Source: Evansella caseinilytica
Lineage (GTDB): Bacteria; Bacillota; Bacilli; Bacillales; Salisediminibacteriaceae
Length of the DNA stretch: 64,000 nt
Reading direction: 5' to 3'
NCBI RefSeq assembly: GCF_900107275.1
Contig: NZ_FNPI01000005.1
Span: 124,001-188,000 of the forward strand
Both the position numbers and the translations under genes were made by a program. Of the stretch, positions 17,958 through 26,633 are shown one piece after another (the first letter of the stretch is position 1; each line of letters starts with the position of its first letter). Below the pieces are notes generated by a model, which saw nothing but the letters and a program-made list of their open reading frames with translations, had not been told where the DNA came from and made no database searches.

Positions 17958-18422
17958 ATGTACATTCGTACAATAAAGGGAATCGTCCTTTTTATCGTAT
18001 TATCCATCGCTGTTGCCGGCTGCAATTCAACAACGGAAGAGGATGGGACAATCGAGGAAAGCAACAGCTTTCCGGAGTTTGTTTACGCCTCCAGCCATCC
18101 CGGTTCTGAGGCAGCCTATCAATATGCAACAGATCACGGGGAATATTTAGATTATATACCGTGTTACTGTAATTGTTATGTAGAGCCTTTCGAACACCAA
18201 AATGTCAAGGACTGCTTTATCAACAATGAATACAGTACGAAGGAGCAGCAAGTATACGATCCCCACGGCTCCGGCTGCGGAATTTGCATCGAGACGGCGC
18301 TGGATGTGCAGCAAATGAAAGAAGAGGGACTGCCGTTGTCGGAGATCCGCGATGCTATCGATGCGGAGTATTCAAAATATGCCGAACCGACAGACACACC
18401 GTATCCACCGGAAGGGATGTAG
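17958..18422 (+). CDS. PCYCGC-motif lipoprotein
   Basis: 154 residues. Signal peptide with lipobox AVAGC (Cys22). The mature domain carries PCYCNCY, a variant of the PCYCGC motif, and further cysteines (DCF, GSGCGICIETA), suggesting metal or redox binding at the cell surface. AGAGGG lies eight bases before the ATG. Function unknown; this family is common in Bacilli. Confidence 0.85.
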   Translation: MYIRTIKGIVLFIVLSIAVAGCNSTTEEDGTIEESNSFPEFVYASSHPGSEAAYQYATDHGEYLDYIPCYCNCYVEPFEHQNVKDCFINNEYSTKEQQVYDPHGSGCGICIETALDVQQMKEEGLPLSEIRDAIDAEYSKYAEPTDTPYPPEGM

Positions 18423-18442
18423 CCTTCAGTTGTTTTAAATAG

Positions 18443-18478
18443 ACCTCCCTTGAGATACTAAACTTCCAGGGAGGTCCT
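18443..18478 (+). terminator. Hairpin after the PCYCGC lipoprotein gene
   Basis: GACCTCCCTTG pairs with CAGGGAGGTC across a 14-base loop; the following tract is only moderately T-rich. The next 240 bp up to the convergent DUF2087 gene is AT-rich with no gene seen. Confidence 0.6.
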
Positions 18479-18721
18479 TCATATTTCATCTTCGGAGCCG
18501 GCACTTCGCGTTGGGACCGCTTTGTGTGCAATCCCCGGCTGAAGCAGCAATCAGGTATTTTTTTTTATTTTATGCAATATACTTAGATAGTTAACCTAGA
18601 CAACCTACAATGAAGGCATATTGTTAAGGAAAATATCTCGCCTCTGCTCCGTATCAATAACAATTCTCTCCAAATCCTTTTCCCCGCCGTTGCTTTCCAT
18701 TTCCCCTTACTAAGGCAACAA

Positions 18722-19471
18722 CTATTCCTTGACCCAGTACGCAGAGCCGTCGCGGTTCCGATCTAAAAAGCCGTACTCAATGAAATATCTGCGAATGGTG
18801 ACGTAGTCATCATAAAATTGCTTTATCATCTCATTGACTTCTTTTTCTGTATACTTTTTCCCTTTTTCAAACGCAGCAAAAATGTACTTTAACAGAATGA
18901 TTTTTCGTTTTTCCTTTGCCGGAAATTGTTTTACTTTCCGGCTGGATGCATCAACGTACGTCTGAAGTACTTTCTTCTCTTCCACCTCGGTAATCAACCA
19001 ACGTTCGTCCACCATCGTCGCCCCCTTATGGATTGGTGCAAATGCTTCCACTTCATTTTTTTCATTCAGCAATTCCATGATTGTTAACAAAAACTTCGCC
19101 TGCTTTTCTTTTTCTCTTAGCTTAAAGCGATGCTGCCTGACGGTCGCCGGGCTTCCTGCCCCTTGCTCTGCGGTTATTTGTTTATCCGTTTTTCCTTCGT
19201 ACAGAGCAGAGAGAATCTCTTTTTGAACGGCACTTAATCCGTTCAGCCGTTTATCCAGCTCCAGCAGTGCATGAAACGGTGAGCCGTGACATTCATATAC
19301 GTGCTCCTTCATATAACGTTCCGCATCAAACCACGCCCCTGCTTCTCCATAAATTCTTCCTTTTTCCGTCGTCATAGTACAAAAAAGACAATGGTACAAC
19401 TGCAAATTCGGCTGAAAGGTATATCCTTTTTTCAGTTCTTCCATGCTTGCTTTTTCAATCGCCACCAACAA
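18722..19471 (-). CDS. DUF2087-containing transcriptional regulator
   Basis: 249 residues. The N-terminal part has CLFC and a later C...H pair (YHCLFC, VYECHGSPFH). The middle has a LuxR-like HTH (LSAVQKEILSALYEGKTDKQIT). The C-terminal 80 residues match DUF2087 (FPAKEKRKIILLKYIFAAFEKGKKYTEKEVNEMI, ending RRYFIEYGFLDRNRDGSAYWV). The start is ambiguous among TTG 19471, TTG 19468 and GTG 19465, all after AGAGGTGA. Target unknown. Confidence 0.82.
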   Translation of the reverse strand: MLVAIEKASMEELKKGYTFQPNLQLYHCLFCTMTTEKGRIYGEAGAWFDAERYMKEHVYECHGSPFHALLELDKRLNGLSAVQKEILSALYEGKTDKQITAEQGAGSPATVRQHRFKLREKEKQAKFLLTIMELLNEKNEVEAFAPIHKGATMVDERWLITEVEEKKVLQTYVDASSRKVKQFPAKEKRKIILLKYIFAAFEKGKKYTEKEVNEMIKQFYDDYVTIRRYFIEYGFLDRNRDGSAYWVKE

Positions 19472-19626
19472 TCACCTCTTATCAATAACATTACATCTTT
19501 TTGTTCAGTTAATCAATAACAAATATTATATTTGTTTATTAAATAATTATTTTTCTCATTTATTTCGGCTTGTGATAGAATGAAACATAGTCATTAAGAA
19601 ACCTTTACAGAGCGGAGGACAATGAA

Positions 19627-20139
19627 ATGCAATGGCTTTATTTATTTTTAGGCACAATACTGGCCGTCATCTCGATGTACCATTTATTCACACATAAAAA
19701 GCGCAAGGCAGCAATAAACGATTATATCGTGTATGAATTGAAGGAAAAGGGGAAAATCAGCACCGATTCAAAGGTTTACCGCATTTCCGTTTTTTGCGCT
19801 TACATCGTCATCCTGCTCGCCGTCCTTTTATATATTGAGATCTTTCGCAGCTTCACAGCGGCTACGATAGTTTTTGTCTTAATTTTCCTTTTAGGGGTAT
19901 TCGTTTTACTTGTACTGGACCGCTTATTTGAGCTTCGGGGCGATGCGCTGATCTTTGCCGGCTATCACGCGAAGTGGGGAATCATTCGCCATGTGAAATG
20001 GGGGAAACAGCGGGGCAAAAGACGGGCTTTGATCATGGAACTCGATAAAGGGACAAAAATCAGAACATCGATTGCCAACGAGGAAGCGGAGGAACTGGAA
20101 GAAGTATTATCCAATTACGTTCACTTTGAAAAGGAATAA
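19627..20139 (+). CDS. Small membrane protein of unknown function
   Basis: 170 residues with one N-terminal and two central hydrophobic segments and a basic-then-acidic soluble C-terminus, probably cytoplasmic. GCGGAGGACA precedes the ATG. It is divergent from the DUF2087 regulator; the 155 bp between them is AT-rich and could hold both promoters. Family not recognised. Confidence 0.7.
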   Translation: MQWLYLFLGTILAVISMYHLFTHKKRKAAINDYIVYELKEKGKISTDSKVYRISVFCAYIVILLAVLLYIEIFRSFTAATIVFVLIFLLGVFVLLVLDRLFELRGDALIFAGYHAKWGIIRHVKWGKQRGKRRALIMELDKGTKIRTSIANEEAEELEEVLSNYVHFEKE

Positions 20140-20150
20140 AAAATAACTTC

Positions 20151-20176
20151 GCTCCCCCATTGCCACAGGGGAGCCT
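20151..20176 (-). terminator. Shared hairpin between convergent genes
   Basis: GCTCCCCC pairs with GGGGAGC. On the minus strand it is followed after a few bases by ATTTTTTATT, so it can end the GIY-YIG transcript. Confidence 0.55.
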
Positions 20177-20209
20177 GGCTCTATACACGTTTCCAATGAT
20201 GAATTACTT

Positions 20210-20662
20210 TCATGATCCAGCCGACGACTCCAGTTTTTTCCCTTGGCAAGCAAGCCATTTTTCCTTAAGTTTTTCAGGAGTATCGCTTATCTTCCCGGGG
20301 ATTTTCAGCAAGTGGGAGTCGCACCGGCAATCGGAAGCGCCAAATTTATTGCCCACTGCCCGACCAATGCATTGCTGCTGAATGAATTCCTTTAACGCGC
20401 ATTCCCCGTTGTGAAGGGGCAACGTGAATACTTGCAGCACTTCCGCATGCGGACGAAAATAATCAAGATGCCAACGCTTCTTTTTATCCTGCTGAAGGTG
20501 CCTTGCGATCCGGGATTCGATGTTCCGTTTTGCACTGCCGACATACACGTACATCCCTGCTTGAAAATAAAGTTGTCCGCGCTTCCCTATCACGATGCTG
20601 CAAGTACTCTCCAGCTTTAACACCAGGAGGTACAGCTGATCCGCAATGTTTCGTTCGGGCAT
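20210..20662 (-). CDS. GIY-YIG domain protein (DUF123-like)
   Basis: 150 residues with GMYVYVGSA, SRIARHLQQ and KKRWHLDYFRP, the GIY-YIG nuclease-like core found in DUF123 proteins. The cysteine-rich end (CALKEF, GASDCRCDSHL) may bind metal. ATG 20662 has GGAGAGGGG at good distance; another ATG at 20692 overlaps the upstream pcp stop. Cotranscribed with pcp. Biological role unknown. Confidence 0.82.
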   Translation of the reverse strand: MPERNIADQLYLLVLKLESTCSIVIGKRGQLYFQAGMYVYVGSAKRNIESRIARHLQQDKKKRWHLDYFRPHAEVLQVFTLPLHNGECALKEFIQQQCIGRAVGNKFGASDCRCDSHLLKIPGKISDTPEKLKEKWLACQGKKLESSAGS

Positions 20663-20688
20663 TACCGGTCGCCCCTCTCCGTTTCCCT

Positions 20689-21318
20689 TCATGCCGGAAG
20701 AAGGAGCGTTTCCACGATTCGGTAGAGCGCTTTTTCCTGTAATTCCAGCGACATGCTCGGCATGTTTAGACGCTGCGCAATCATTTCCGGTGTGGCAGGA
20801 ACATGGATAAATCCGGCTTTCGTTTCATACTTGTGTTTTTGAAGATGATACAGCGTGCTGTACATCGTATTATTACATATGTACGTTCCCGCAGTATTGG
20901 ATATTTGCGCGGGAATTCCCGCTTGCTGCAGCATCGTCGTCAGATCGCGAATCGGTAATGTTGTAAACAGACCGTCTGGCCCATCTTCCGCAATGAGACG
21001 GTCCTGCGGCTTGTCCCCGCGGTTGTCTCCGGCTTTCCCCTCCCCTGCGGTGTCCTGAATGTTCATCGCAATCCGCTCAGGCGTAATTGCCGCTCTTCCT
21101 ACTGCTACTCCCAATGACAGGACAATATCCGGCCGGCATACTTCAATTTTATCGATGAGCTTGTCTGCACATTCATTGTAAACAACCGGCAAAATGATTG
21201 TTTCCATGACTCCGTTCTCCAGATTCCAACCGCCTGCCCGGGATACAAGCTCCATCGTCGGATTTGTCGTCAGATTTCCGAACGGTTCAAAGCCGCTTAG
21301 TAATATTTTTTTCATCAT
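20689..21318 (-). CDS. pcp: Pyrrolidone-carboxylate peptidase (pyroglutamyl peptidase I)
   Basis: 209 residues (family about 215). GFEPFG at the start, the catalytic Glu in TPERIAMNI, the Cys in SNTAGTYICNNTMY and the His in GFIHVPATPE are all visible. Removes N-terminal pyroglutamate from peptides in the cytoplasm. GGAGG lies just before the ATG. Operon with the GIY-YIG gene. Confidence 0.95.
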   Translation of the reverse strand: MMKKILLSGFEPFGNLTTNPTMELVSRAGGWNLENGVMETIILPVVYNECADKLIDKIEVCRPDIVLSLGVAVGRAAITPERIAMNIQDTAGEGKAGDNRGDKPQDRLIAEDGPDGLFTTLPIRDLTTMLQQAGIPAQISNTAGTYICNNTMYSTLYHLQKHKYETKAGFIHVPATPEMIAQRLNMPSMSLELQEKALYRIVETLLLPA

Positions 21319-21348
21319 GCTTCCTCCATTTTTCCCGCAATCGTTATT

Positions 21349-21771
21349 GAGGTGGATTCACAGGGAGTGGCTTTCTTTTCCCGCATTCGGCGCACGAAGC
21401 AACTCGTCGGCGGGTAACCCTCCCTCCCAAGTGCCACCTCTCTATTAACCTATTTTCCAGCTTCTTTGCTTTTTTTTCAAGCAATAATAAAACATCAGCG
21501 GCCCTTGTTCACGTAACAGCCTGCGACATCTTGCTGTCCTCCTATTCTTTAGCCTGTTTCCGGATTATCCCCTGAAATGTTTACAAATTGTTCTTGTTTT
21601 CTACCGAATCTGAAGCTTATCCTATGTTATTCTGATAGTAAATAAACAAAAAATGTATGTATGTTTATATAAGTGTTTGTTCAATAAGAATGCTTTTTAC
21701 CTTTTTGGAAAAACTTGAATGGGATCTATAATTTTTAAAATGGTATAAACATACATTAAAGGATAACCAAA
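21349..21771. other. Long intergenic region upstream of pcp and fnr genes
   Basis: GAGGTGG (21349-21355) and CCACCTC (21434-21440) form the base of a possible 92-nt structure in the pcp leader; no family recognised. The rest is the AT-rich promoter zone of the first fnr gene and contains a form C hairpin. Confidence 0.4.
21657..21756 (+). repeat. 13-bp inverted repeat enclosing a form C hairpin in the fnr leader
   Basis: ATGTATGTTTATA at 21657-21669 and TATAAACATACAT at 21744-21756 are perfect inverted repeats. Between them lies TATAAGTGTTTGTTCAATAAG...CTTTTTGG, a decayed form C hairpin. The right arm ends 15 bases before the fnr start codon. Confidence 0.7.
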
Positions 21772-22479
21772 ATGAGAAAGACAGAAAATGGATTTTTTCA
21801 GCAATTATCAAAAAAAATGCAAACCGAACTAATGAATCTCGGAACAATAGAAACGTTAAAACAGAAAAAAATATTGTTTCAAGAGGGAAAGAGCGGTAAA
21901 GATATCTATATCCTGCTCACGGGTGAAGTCCGGCTTCTGCAGACACACCCGCTGAACACGAAAAAACGTTTTTTTCTTGAACACTACTATCCGTATGATC
22001 TTGTAGGCTATGACATTTTATTTCAGTCCAATGTACACAAAGGAACGGTGGAAGCGACGATCATCACCCAAGTTCTCCAGATTCAAAAAAGCGATTTCGA
22101 AAGAATGCTGCTCAGCAACCCTGAGATGCGCACCGTTTTTCTGTCTTGGATTGCCCGGCGTGTCAACCAATATCCTTTTATGTTGCGGGATTTGCTGCCT
22201 TCGAATATTAAAGAGTGCTTGTTTTCCGTCTTCATTCGTTTTTGCCATACAAAGGGAGTTAAGACCGCGAAGGGAATCACCATTCAGCAAAAACTGTCCA
22301 ACGTGGATTTGGCAGATTATGTCGGCGCCACAAGGGAAAGCTTAAACCGACTTTTACATGAACTGGAGGAAAGCGGGATCATATCCGTTGACAAAAAAAT
22401 GATCACGATCCGCGATTTCGAGTTTCTGCAAAACGAAGTGCACTGCTTCAATTGTACCAACAAGCATTGCTCGTTGTAG
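21772..22479 (+). CDS. fnr: Fnr-type oxygen-responsive regulator, copy 1
   Basis: 235 residues: cyclic-nucleotide-binding-like domain (LFQEGKSGKDIYILLTGEVRLL) followed by a Crp-type HTH (NVDLADYVGATRESLNRLLHELEESGII). The C-terminus is CFNCTNKHCSL, giving Cys225, Cys228 and Cys233 in a CX2CX4C pattern. In Bacillus subtilis Fnr the same C-terminal pattern binds the 4Fe-4S cluster that senses oxygen, unlike the N-terminal cysteines of E. coli FNR. AAAGGAT precedes the ATG. Forms an operon with the next gene. Confidence 0.88.
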   Translation: MRKTENGFFQQLSKKMQTELMNLGTIETLKQKKILFQEGKSGKDIYILLTGEVRLLQTHPLNTKKRFFLEHYYPYDLVGYDILFQSNVHKGTVEATIITQVLQIQKSDFERMLLSNPEMRTVFLSWIARRVNQYPFMLRDLLPSNIKECLFSVFIRFCHTKGVKTAKGITIQQKLSNVDLADYVGATRESLNRLLHELEESGIISVDKKMITIRDFEFLQNEVHCFNCTNKHCSL

Positions 22480-22501
22480 GGAGCTTAAGGAGAGGAGTAT
22501 T

Positions 22502-23218
22502 ATGACACAATTACAACCAATGACACAAGCCGCACCGGCAGCTGGTGCACTGTCCGCCGAGCTGCTGAAACGGCTTGAACAAAGCGGAACGGAAATGCAA
22601 TTGCTCAAAGGGAGTACCTTGTTTTTTGAAGGAGATTCCCCCGATCATATTTATCTGATCAAATCAGGTAAAATTCGCCTTAGCAAAACGTCATCAGAAG
22701 GAAAAATCTTTTTTTTGCAGATGAAAAAAAAGGACGACGTTCTTGGGGAATTAAGCCTTTTTAATGGGATAAACTATTCTTTTAACGCCGAAGTTGTTCA
22801 AGACGCCACAATTTTGCGATTCACCCGCAAAGAAATTGAAGCGCTTGTATTATATGACAGCGAGCTTGCCATTTGCTTCATGAAGTGGCTTGCAAAAGAA
22901 AATCAGACGATTGTGACACAATTCAAGGATCTCGTCTTTTGCGGAAAGCAGGGTGCCGTTTTTTCCATTCTCATCAAGCTCAGCAACGAATACGGCAAAA
23001 AAATCAGCAACGGTGTTCTCATCAACCGGAAAATAACCAACCAGGAAGTTGCCAACTATGTCGGCGCGACGCGGGAAAGTATCAACCGAATTTTGAAACG
23101 GCTAATAAAGGATGAAATTATTTCCGTTAACACAAAATATATTACCATTCATGATATGCAGTATCTGCAAAGACATTTACGCTGCAATCATTGCCCGTTT
23201 GAAGAATGTACGATTTAG
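22502..23218 (+). CDS. Fnr-type oxygen-responsive regulator, copy 2
   Basis: 238 residues, paralogous to the gene just upstream (22-bp gap, GGAGAGGAG before the ATG). HTH segment NQEVANYVGATRESINRILKRLIKDEII closely matches copy 1. The end CNHCPFEECTI gives Cys228, Cys231 and Cys236, again CX2CX4C, so both copies can hold a cluster. Recognition helices share VGATRES, so they may bind overlapping sites or form heterodimers. Confidence 0.87.
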   Translation: MTQLQPMTQAAPAAGALSAELLKRLEQSGTEMQLLKGSTLFFEGDSPDHIYLIKSGKIRLSKTSSEGKIFFLQMKKKDDVLGELSLFNGINYSFNAEVVQDATILRFTRKEIEALVLYDSELAICFMKWLAKENQTIVTQFKDLVFCGKQGAVFSILIKLSNEYGKKISNGVLINRKITNQEVANYVGATRESINRILKRLIKDEIISVNTKYITIHDMQYLQRHLRCNHCPFEECTI

Positions 23219-23542
23219 CCTGATGACGGCTGTTTTTACAGCTGTTGGCGCAACATGCCGTTCTTGGACTTGGAAACGGCTTTTGGAAAAACACATGGAC
23301 GATCGCGCAGCTTGTTTTATACGGTAGAAGAGGTATTTCGTTGACACCCGCCGCCGACCGCGGCACTCATGTACGTTCGTTGTACACTGTGCTGTTAGGC
23401 CGGCAGCGCTCTTTTCGTCTCTACTATGTTTTGGACATGCATTGTAAAACCAGGTTGTTCCAGAAGACTTATCAAAAAGTTCTCCACCTTACTCCCTCAT
23501 GGAGCGCAAGCAGCATTTGAAGCGAGTTGCAGCTTCAGCAAG
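23219..23542. other. Intergenic region with a probable decayed repeat
   Basis: CACTCATGTACGTTCGTTGTACACTGTGCTGTTAGGCC around 23363 resembles the form A core in inverted orientation (ACGTACGTTCAGTGTACGCTCCGCTGCTCGGGCC), but the ends are lost. No gene is supported. Confidence 0.4.
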
Positions 23543-24142
23543 TTATCTTTGGCTCACACCTCTGGCAAACACACTGACACTCTGTTCAATAAATTGCTCG
23601 ACCGCCATCGTGCTCACCACCTCGCCGCCGATGGCTCCGGAAATAAAGTAACCTAAATTCATCCACAAAAATTGCATCGCAGTTGCTTCAGCGTCGATGT
23701 CAATCATTTTTCCACGTCGCTGCATTTCCTCAAAATAGTTGATTAAATATTCTTTCAATATTTTCGGATTCTCGGCAACTTTTTTGGCGATTTCCGGGTT
23801 CGTATTTCTTTCCTGAAAAGCGAGCAAAATGATTTTCTCGTTTCGCTTTACGTATTTATGATACGTTTTACTTACTAATGCCAAATCGTTTTTTAAATTA
23901 TATTGAACGTTTTTCATCAGAATTTTTTCCATATCCATGATATACGAGTAGCGGTTAACCGCATCCTCCAACAACTTTTGCTTCGTACCGAAATGACGGA
24001 AAAGGGTCATTTCGCAAAAGCCTGCCTTGGCTGCAATTTCTTTTGTTGTCACTGCCTTGTATCCTTTTTTTTCCATCAAATCCATCGCGGCTGATAGGAG
24101 ACGATCTTCGGTGGAAACAAATGCTTCTTTTTGCTGATCCAT
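23543..24142 (-). CDS. TetR-family transcriptional regulator
   Basis: 199 residues. N-terminal HTH: TTKEIAAKAGFCEMTLFRHFGTKQKLL. The C-terminal ligand domain is not typed. ATG 24142 follows AAGGTGGG; a GTG 12 bases earlier lies inside that site. TetR genes often sit beside RND or MFS pumps, and an RND remnant lies 2.5 kb away at 26634, so this could be an orphaned pump repressor. Confidence 0.88.
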   Translation of the reverse strand: MDQQKEAFVSTEDRLLSAAMDLMEKKGYKAVTTKEIAAKAGFCEMTLFRHFGTKQKLLEDAVNRYSYIMDMEKILMKNVQYNLKNDLALVSKTYHKYVKRNEKIILLAFQERNTNPEIAKKVAENPKILKEYLINYFEEMQRRGKMIDIDAEATAMQFLWMNLGYFISGAIGGEVVSTMAVEQFIEQSVSVFARGVSQR

Positions 24143-24218
24143 TGGGCATCCCACCTTATTTTTTTGTACATCACACTTCTGTCGCTTTCATTTTATCCGG
24201 AGATGAAATCAGAAACAA

Positions 24219-24232
24219 TGTGAAAGATCACA
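24219..24232. promoter_or_regulatory. Palindrome upstream of tetR
   Basis: TGTGAAAGATCACA is a TGTGA-N4-TCACA palindrome, 77 bp upstream of the TetR start. It may be an autoregulatory operator. The spacer is two bases short of the Crp/Fnr consensus. Confidence 0.4.
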
Positions 24233-24265
24233 CAAACTTATAGATTCATAAAATGTTCATATAAA

Positions 24266-24315
24266 TGTCAGGGACCTGGGGTGTGAACAAAAGTTCACAC
24301 CCCAGGTCCCTGACA
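24266..24315. repeat. Perfect 23-bp inverted repeat with TGTCAGGGACC ends
   Basis: The arms 24266-24288 and 24293-24315 are perfectly complementary with a four-A loop. It lies nine bases beyond the stop of the coiled-coil lipoprotein gene. The ends TGTCAGGGACC and GGTCCCTGACA resemble REP-like palindromes; compare the element at 28775. Confidence 0.85.
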
Positions 24316-24323
24316 AATTTGTG

Positions 24324-24980
24324 TCAATACTTATATTTAATGGAGGATAGTTTCCAGCTGTCTTCATAGGTGAAAATCAATTCCACTTCTCCATTGTAGC
24401 CGGGATTTTTATCTCCGACACTGTAAATGAAGTATTCCGTAACAAACCGATTCTCGCCCTTATCATAGAAAAAATCAACCTGCCTGATGTACTTTACATC
24501 GTTTAACTGAAGATAATGGAAGGTGTCCAACTGATCGTCCGGCGCATATGTCTCCAGCACTTCCGATGAAGGCACGACTATCACATTGTCGGCAACACTG
24601 TTCTGAAGAAACTCGTGGTTTTTCTCATCCATTGCCATAAAGATATTTTTTGCCATATCATCCAGTTGATTTCTCAAAGACAATTCCTGTTCGTAACCGT
24701 CTTCCAGCTCGATCATTTGCTGTTTATAGGTTAAAAGATCATCTTTAAAAACCGCGTTTTCTTCTTCCAGCTCCTGAATACGTTCCTTCAATAAATCAGC
24801 TTCGACTTTTTCTTTCTCCAGCTGCTCTAAAAGTTTTTCATTCGCAGCAAGCAACGTTTCAACATCCGTTTCATCTGCATTTTCCATGAAATCGAGATCA
24901 TCTGCATCTCCGTCTGTACAAGCTGTTATCGCGATTAGTATTAGTCCAGTAAAATAAACTGTGAATAACACTTTTCTCAT
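24324..24980 (-). CDS. Coiled-coil lipoprotein of unknown function
   Basis: 218 residues. Signal peptide and lipobox AITAC (Cys21). Residues about 45-95 are a strong heptad coiled coil (LLEQLEKEKVEADLLKERIQ and onwards). The C-terminal 100 residues look like an extracellular alpha/beta domain. AAGGAG precedes the ATG. No homologue recognised. Confidence 0.78.
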   Translation of the reverse strand: MRKVLFTVYFTGLILIAITACTDGDADDLDFMENADETDVETLLAANEKLLEQLEKEKVEADLLKERIQELEEENAVFKDDLLTYKQQMIELEDGYEQELSLRNQLDDMAKNIFMAMDEKNHEFLQNSVADNVIVVPSSEVLETYAPDDQLDTFHYLQLNDVKYIRQVDFFYDKGENRFVTEYFIYSVGDKNPGYNGEVELIFTYEDSWKLSSIKYKY

Positions 24981-25182
24981 AAAATAAACTCCTTTATTTT
25001 TTCTAACTATTTACAATGTATTGGAAAATTCCTTTGCCCACAGATTAGTTTATTTTATCATCATCCTCCATTGTTTGAAAAGGGTGAAAAAATGTCGAAT
25101 AAAACCGCAGAAACAAATCTCTGCTTCGGAAAGTGACTCGTTTTTATTGATAGTGGACAAATAAAGACAATCCCAGTTGGTG

Positions 25183-25226
25183 TAAGTGTTTGTTCAAAGA
25201 GAGATCTTTTTTGAACAAACACTATA
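25183..25226 (+). repeat. Dispersed repeat, form C hairpin
   Basis: AAGTGTTTGTTCAAAGAGAGATC with GATCTTTTTTGAACAAACACT; the right end is followed by ATAAAAAA. Confidence 0.8.
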
Positions 25227-25257
25227 AAAAAACCAACCCCAGTTTTTTGGAGTTGGT
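25227..25257 (-). terminator. Terminator of the small spore-like gene
   Basis: On the minus strand ACCAACTCC pairs with GGGGTTGGT and is followed by seven T. It lies 30 bases past the stop codon. Confidence 0.8.
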
Positions 25258-25287
25258 AATTATCGCAAGGAAGTTCCTGTTCCATTT

Positions 25288-25539
25288 TTACCAGAAAAAC
25301 GCAGCCCCTAAAGCAAATCCTCCAATGGCAGCTAAAGCTACCGGGAAAAAAAAGCCGCCGTACCCCCAGCCCCAGCCGTAGCTGTATCCAGGAGCGTAAG
25401 AAGTCGGTTCCAGCCATACATAAGTACGGTCAACATAAGCAATTTTTCCGACATACTCTTTACCATAAATGTCGCAGATCCTGACAACTTTTCCTTTGTG
25501 CTTGCAGCATAAATCATAATAATAAGCAGCATTTCCCAT
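25288..25539 (-). CDS. Small Tyr/Gly-rich protein with hydrophobic end, paralogue of the gene at 36433
   Basis: 83 residues from ATG 25539, chosen because AAAGGAGG lies at the right distance. N-terminal part YYYDLCCKHKGKVVRICDIYGKEYVGKIAYVDRTYVWLE looks like a compact beta barrel. Then comes a YG-rich linker and the hydrophobic end FFFPVALAAIGGFALGAAFFW. The protein at 36433 has the same three parts. Genome context suggests a spore-related surface protein, which is inference. Confidence 0.75.
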   Translation of the reverse strand: MGNAAYYYDLCCKHKGKVVRICDIYGKEYVGKIAYVDRTYVWLEPTSYAPGYSYGWGWGYGGFFFPVALAAIGGFALGAAFFW

Positions 25540-25660
25540 TGAGACCACCTCCTTTAAATATTTTCATAATAGTGTATTTTTGTCCGGGAAATTTGTCTGT
25601 TCAACTGTCACGATCGGAGGCAATCCTTTTTGCATACGCTAAGGGGAGGGAGGGAATGCA

Positions 25661-26395
25661 ATGAACGAATATGCAAGTATGCTTGCGGCTTACGGTGTTA
25701 CTGAAGCACGACCCGGTGGAAAAAAAATGACGGAAATGGTGCTCAAAAAGTTTCCGATACCATCTTACTCCACTGTCCTCGAAGTCGGCTGCGGCCTCGG
25801 GGATACCGCCAAAAGGCTGACTGCTTTTGACGGCGTGACCGTGAAAGCGGTGGATAATCATCCTAAAATGATAAAAAAAGCAAAAGAGCGTCACGGAGAA
25901 AATCCAAAAATTACATGGATTACAGCGGATATCCAGTCGCTGGAGCTTGAAAAAGATACCGTGGATACGATTATCCTTGAATCGGTGCTCTCATTTACTC
26001 CGTTGGAAACGGTTCTGCCAAAGCTTTTTTCCTGGCTGAAGACGGAAGGATTCATGTGCAGCCTTGATCCACTTTACCTCGGCGGCCTGCCGGAAAAGCA
26101 ATTAACAGCATACAAAGATTTTTACGGCTTTAGAAAACTATTGACGGCGGAAGAATGGAAAAAGATATTTCATCGCTTCGGCTTCACCGTTAAACACGTC
26201 ATCGGCAGTAAGGAAATTCTAGAAGACAGCGATGAGCTTACCGTTTTTCCTGAAATCTATCCGGATGAAAACATCGATCATCGCTTTATCACAACGCTGG
26301 AAAAGCATCTGCAATTATCGGAAGAATACTTTCCGTATTTTGATTTTGCTTATTTTATTTGCGAAAAACAGGCGAGAAAGCCTGAACAGGGATAA
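25661..26395 (+). CDS. Class I SAM-dependent methyltransferase
   Basis: 244 residues. SAM-binding motif I VLEVGCGLGDTAKRL, acidic end of beta-2 VKAVDNHPKMI and DIQSLELEKDTVDTIILESVLSF. The GGGGAGGGAGG region lies before the ATG. Substrate not predictable. Confidence 0.88.
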   Translation: MNEYASMLAAYGVTEARPGGKKMTEMVLKKFPIPSYSTVLEVGCGLGDTAKRLTAFDGVTVKAVDNHPKMIKKAKERHGENPKITWITADIQSLELEKDTVDTIILESVLSFTPLETVLPKLFSWLKTEGFMCSLDPLYLGGLPEKQLTAYKDFYGFRKLLTAEEWKKIFHRFGFTVKHVIGSKEILEDSDELTVFPEIYPDENIDHRFITTLEKHLQLSEEYFPYFDFAYFICEKQARKPEQG

Positions 26396-26419
26396 ACACC
26401 CTCGAAGATATACAATCGT

Positions 26420-26460
26420 TGGTGTTTCAAACGGGAAAATCCCCCTTTTGAAACACCAGC
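26420..26460 (+). terminator. Terminator of the methyltransferase gene
   Basis: GGTGTTTCAAACGGGA pairs with CCCCTTTTGAAACACC; the downstream T-tract is weak. Confidence 0.7.
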
Positions 26461-26633
26461 ATTTCAGGTATGATCAACACCTATTCCTTACGCTCGGCGG
26501 CTACGAACACCTTTTCGGAGCAGAATTCCGTCGAAAATCCTTTTTTCCGTTTCTGTATGAAGTTCGATGATGTTTTTCCCGCTTGGTGAGAACTTTTTCG
26601 CCTAGCGGTTCTGCAACCTCGTTTGTGTTCAGG

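Noticed and set aside
24219-24232. Fnr/Crp binding site upstream of tetR
   Set aside because: The half-sites TGTGA and TCACA are separated by four bases, not six, so an Fnr site is unlikely; kept only as a general palindrome.
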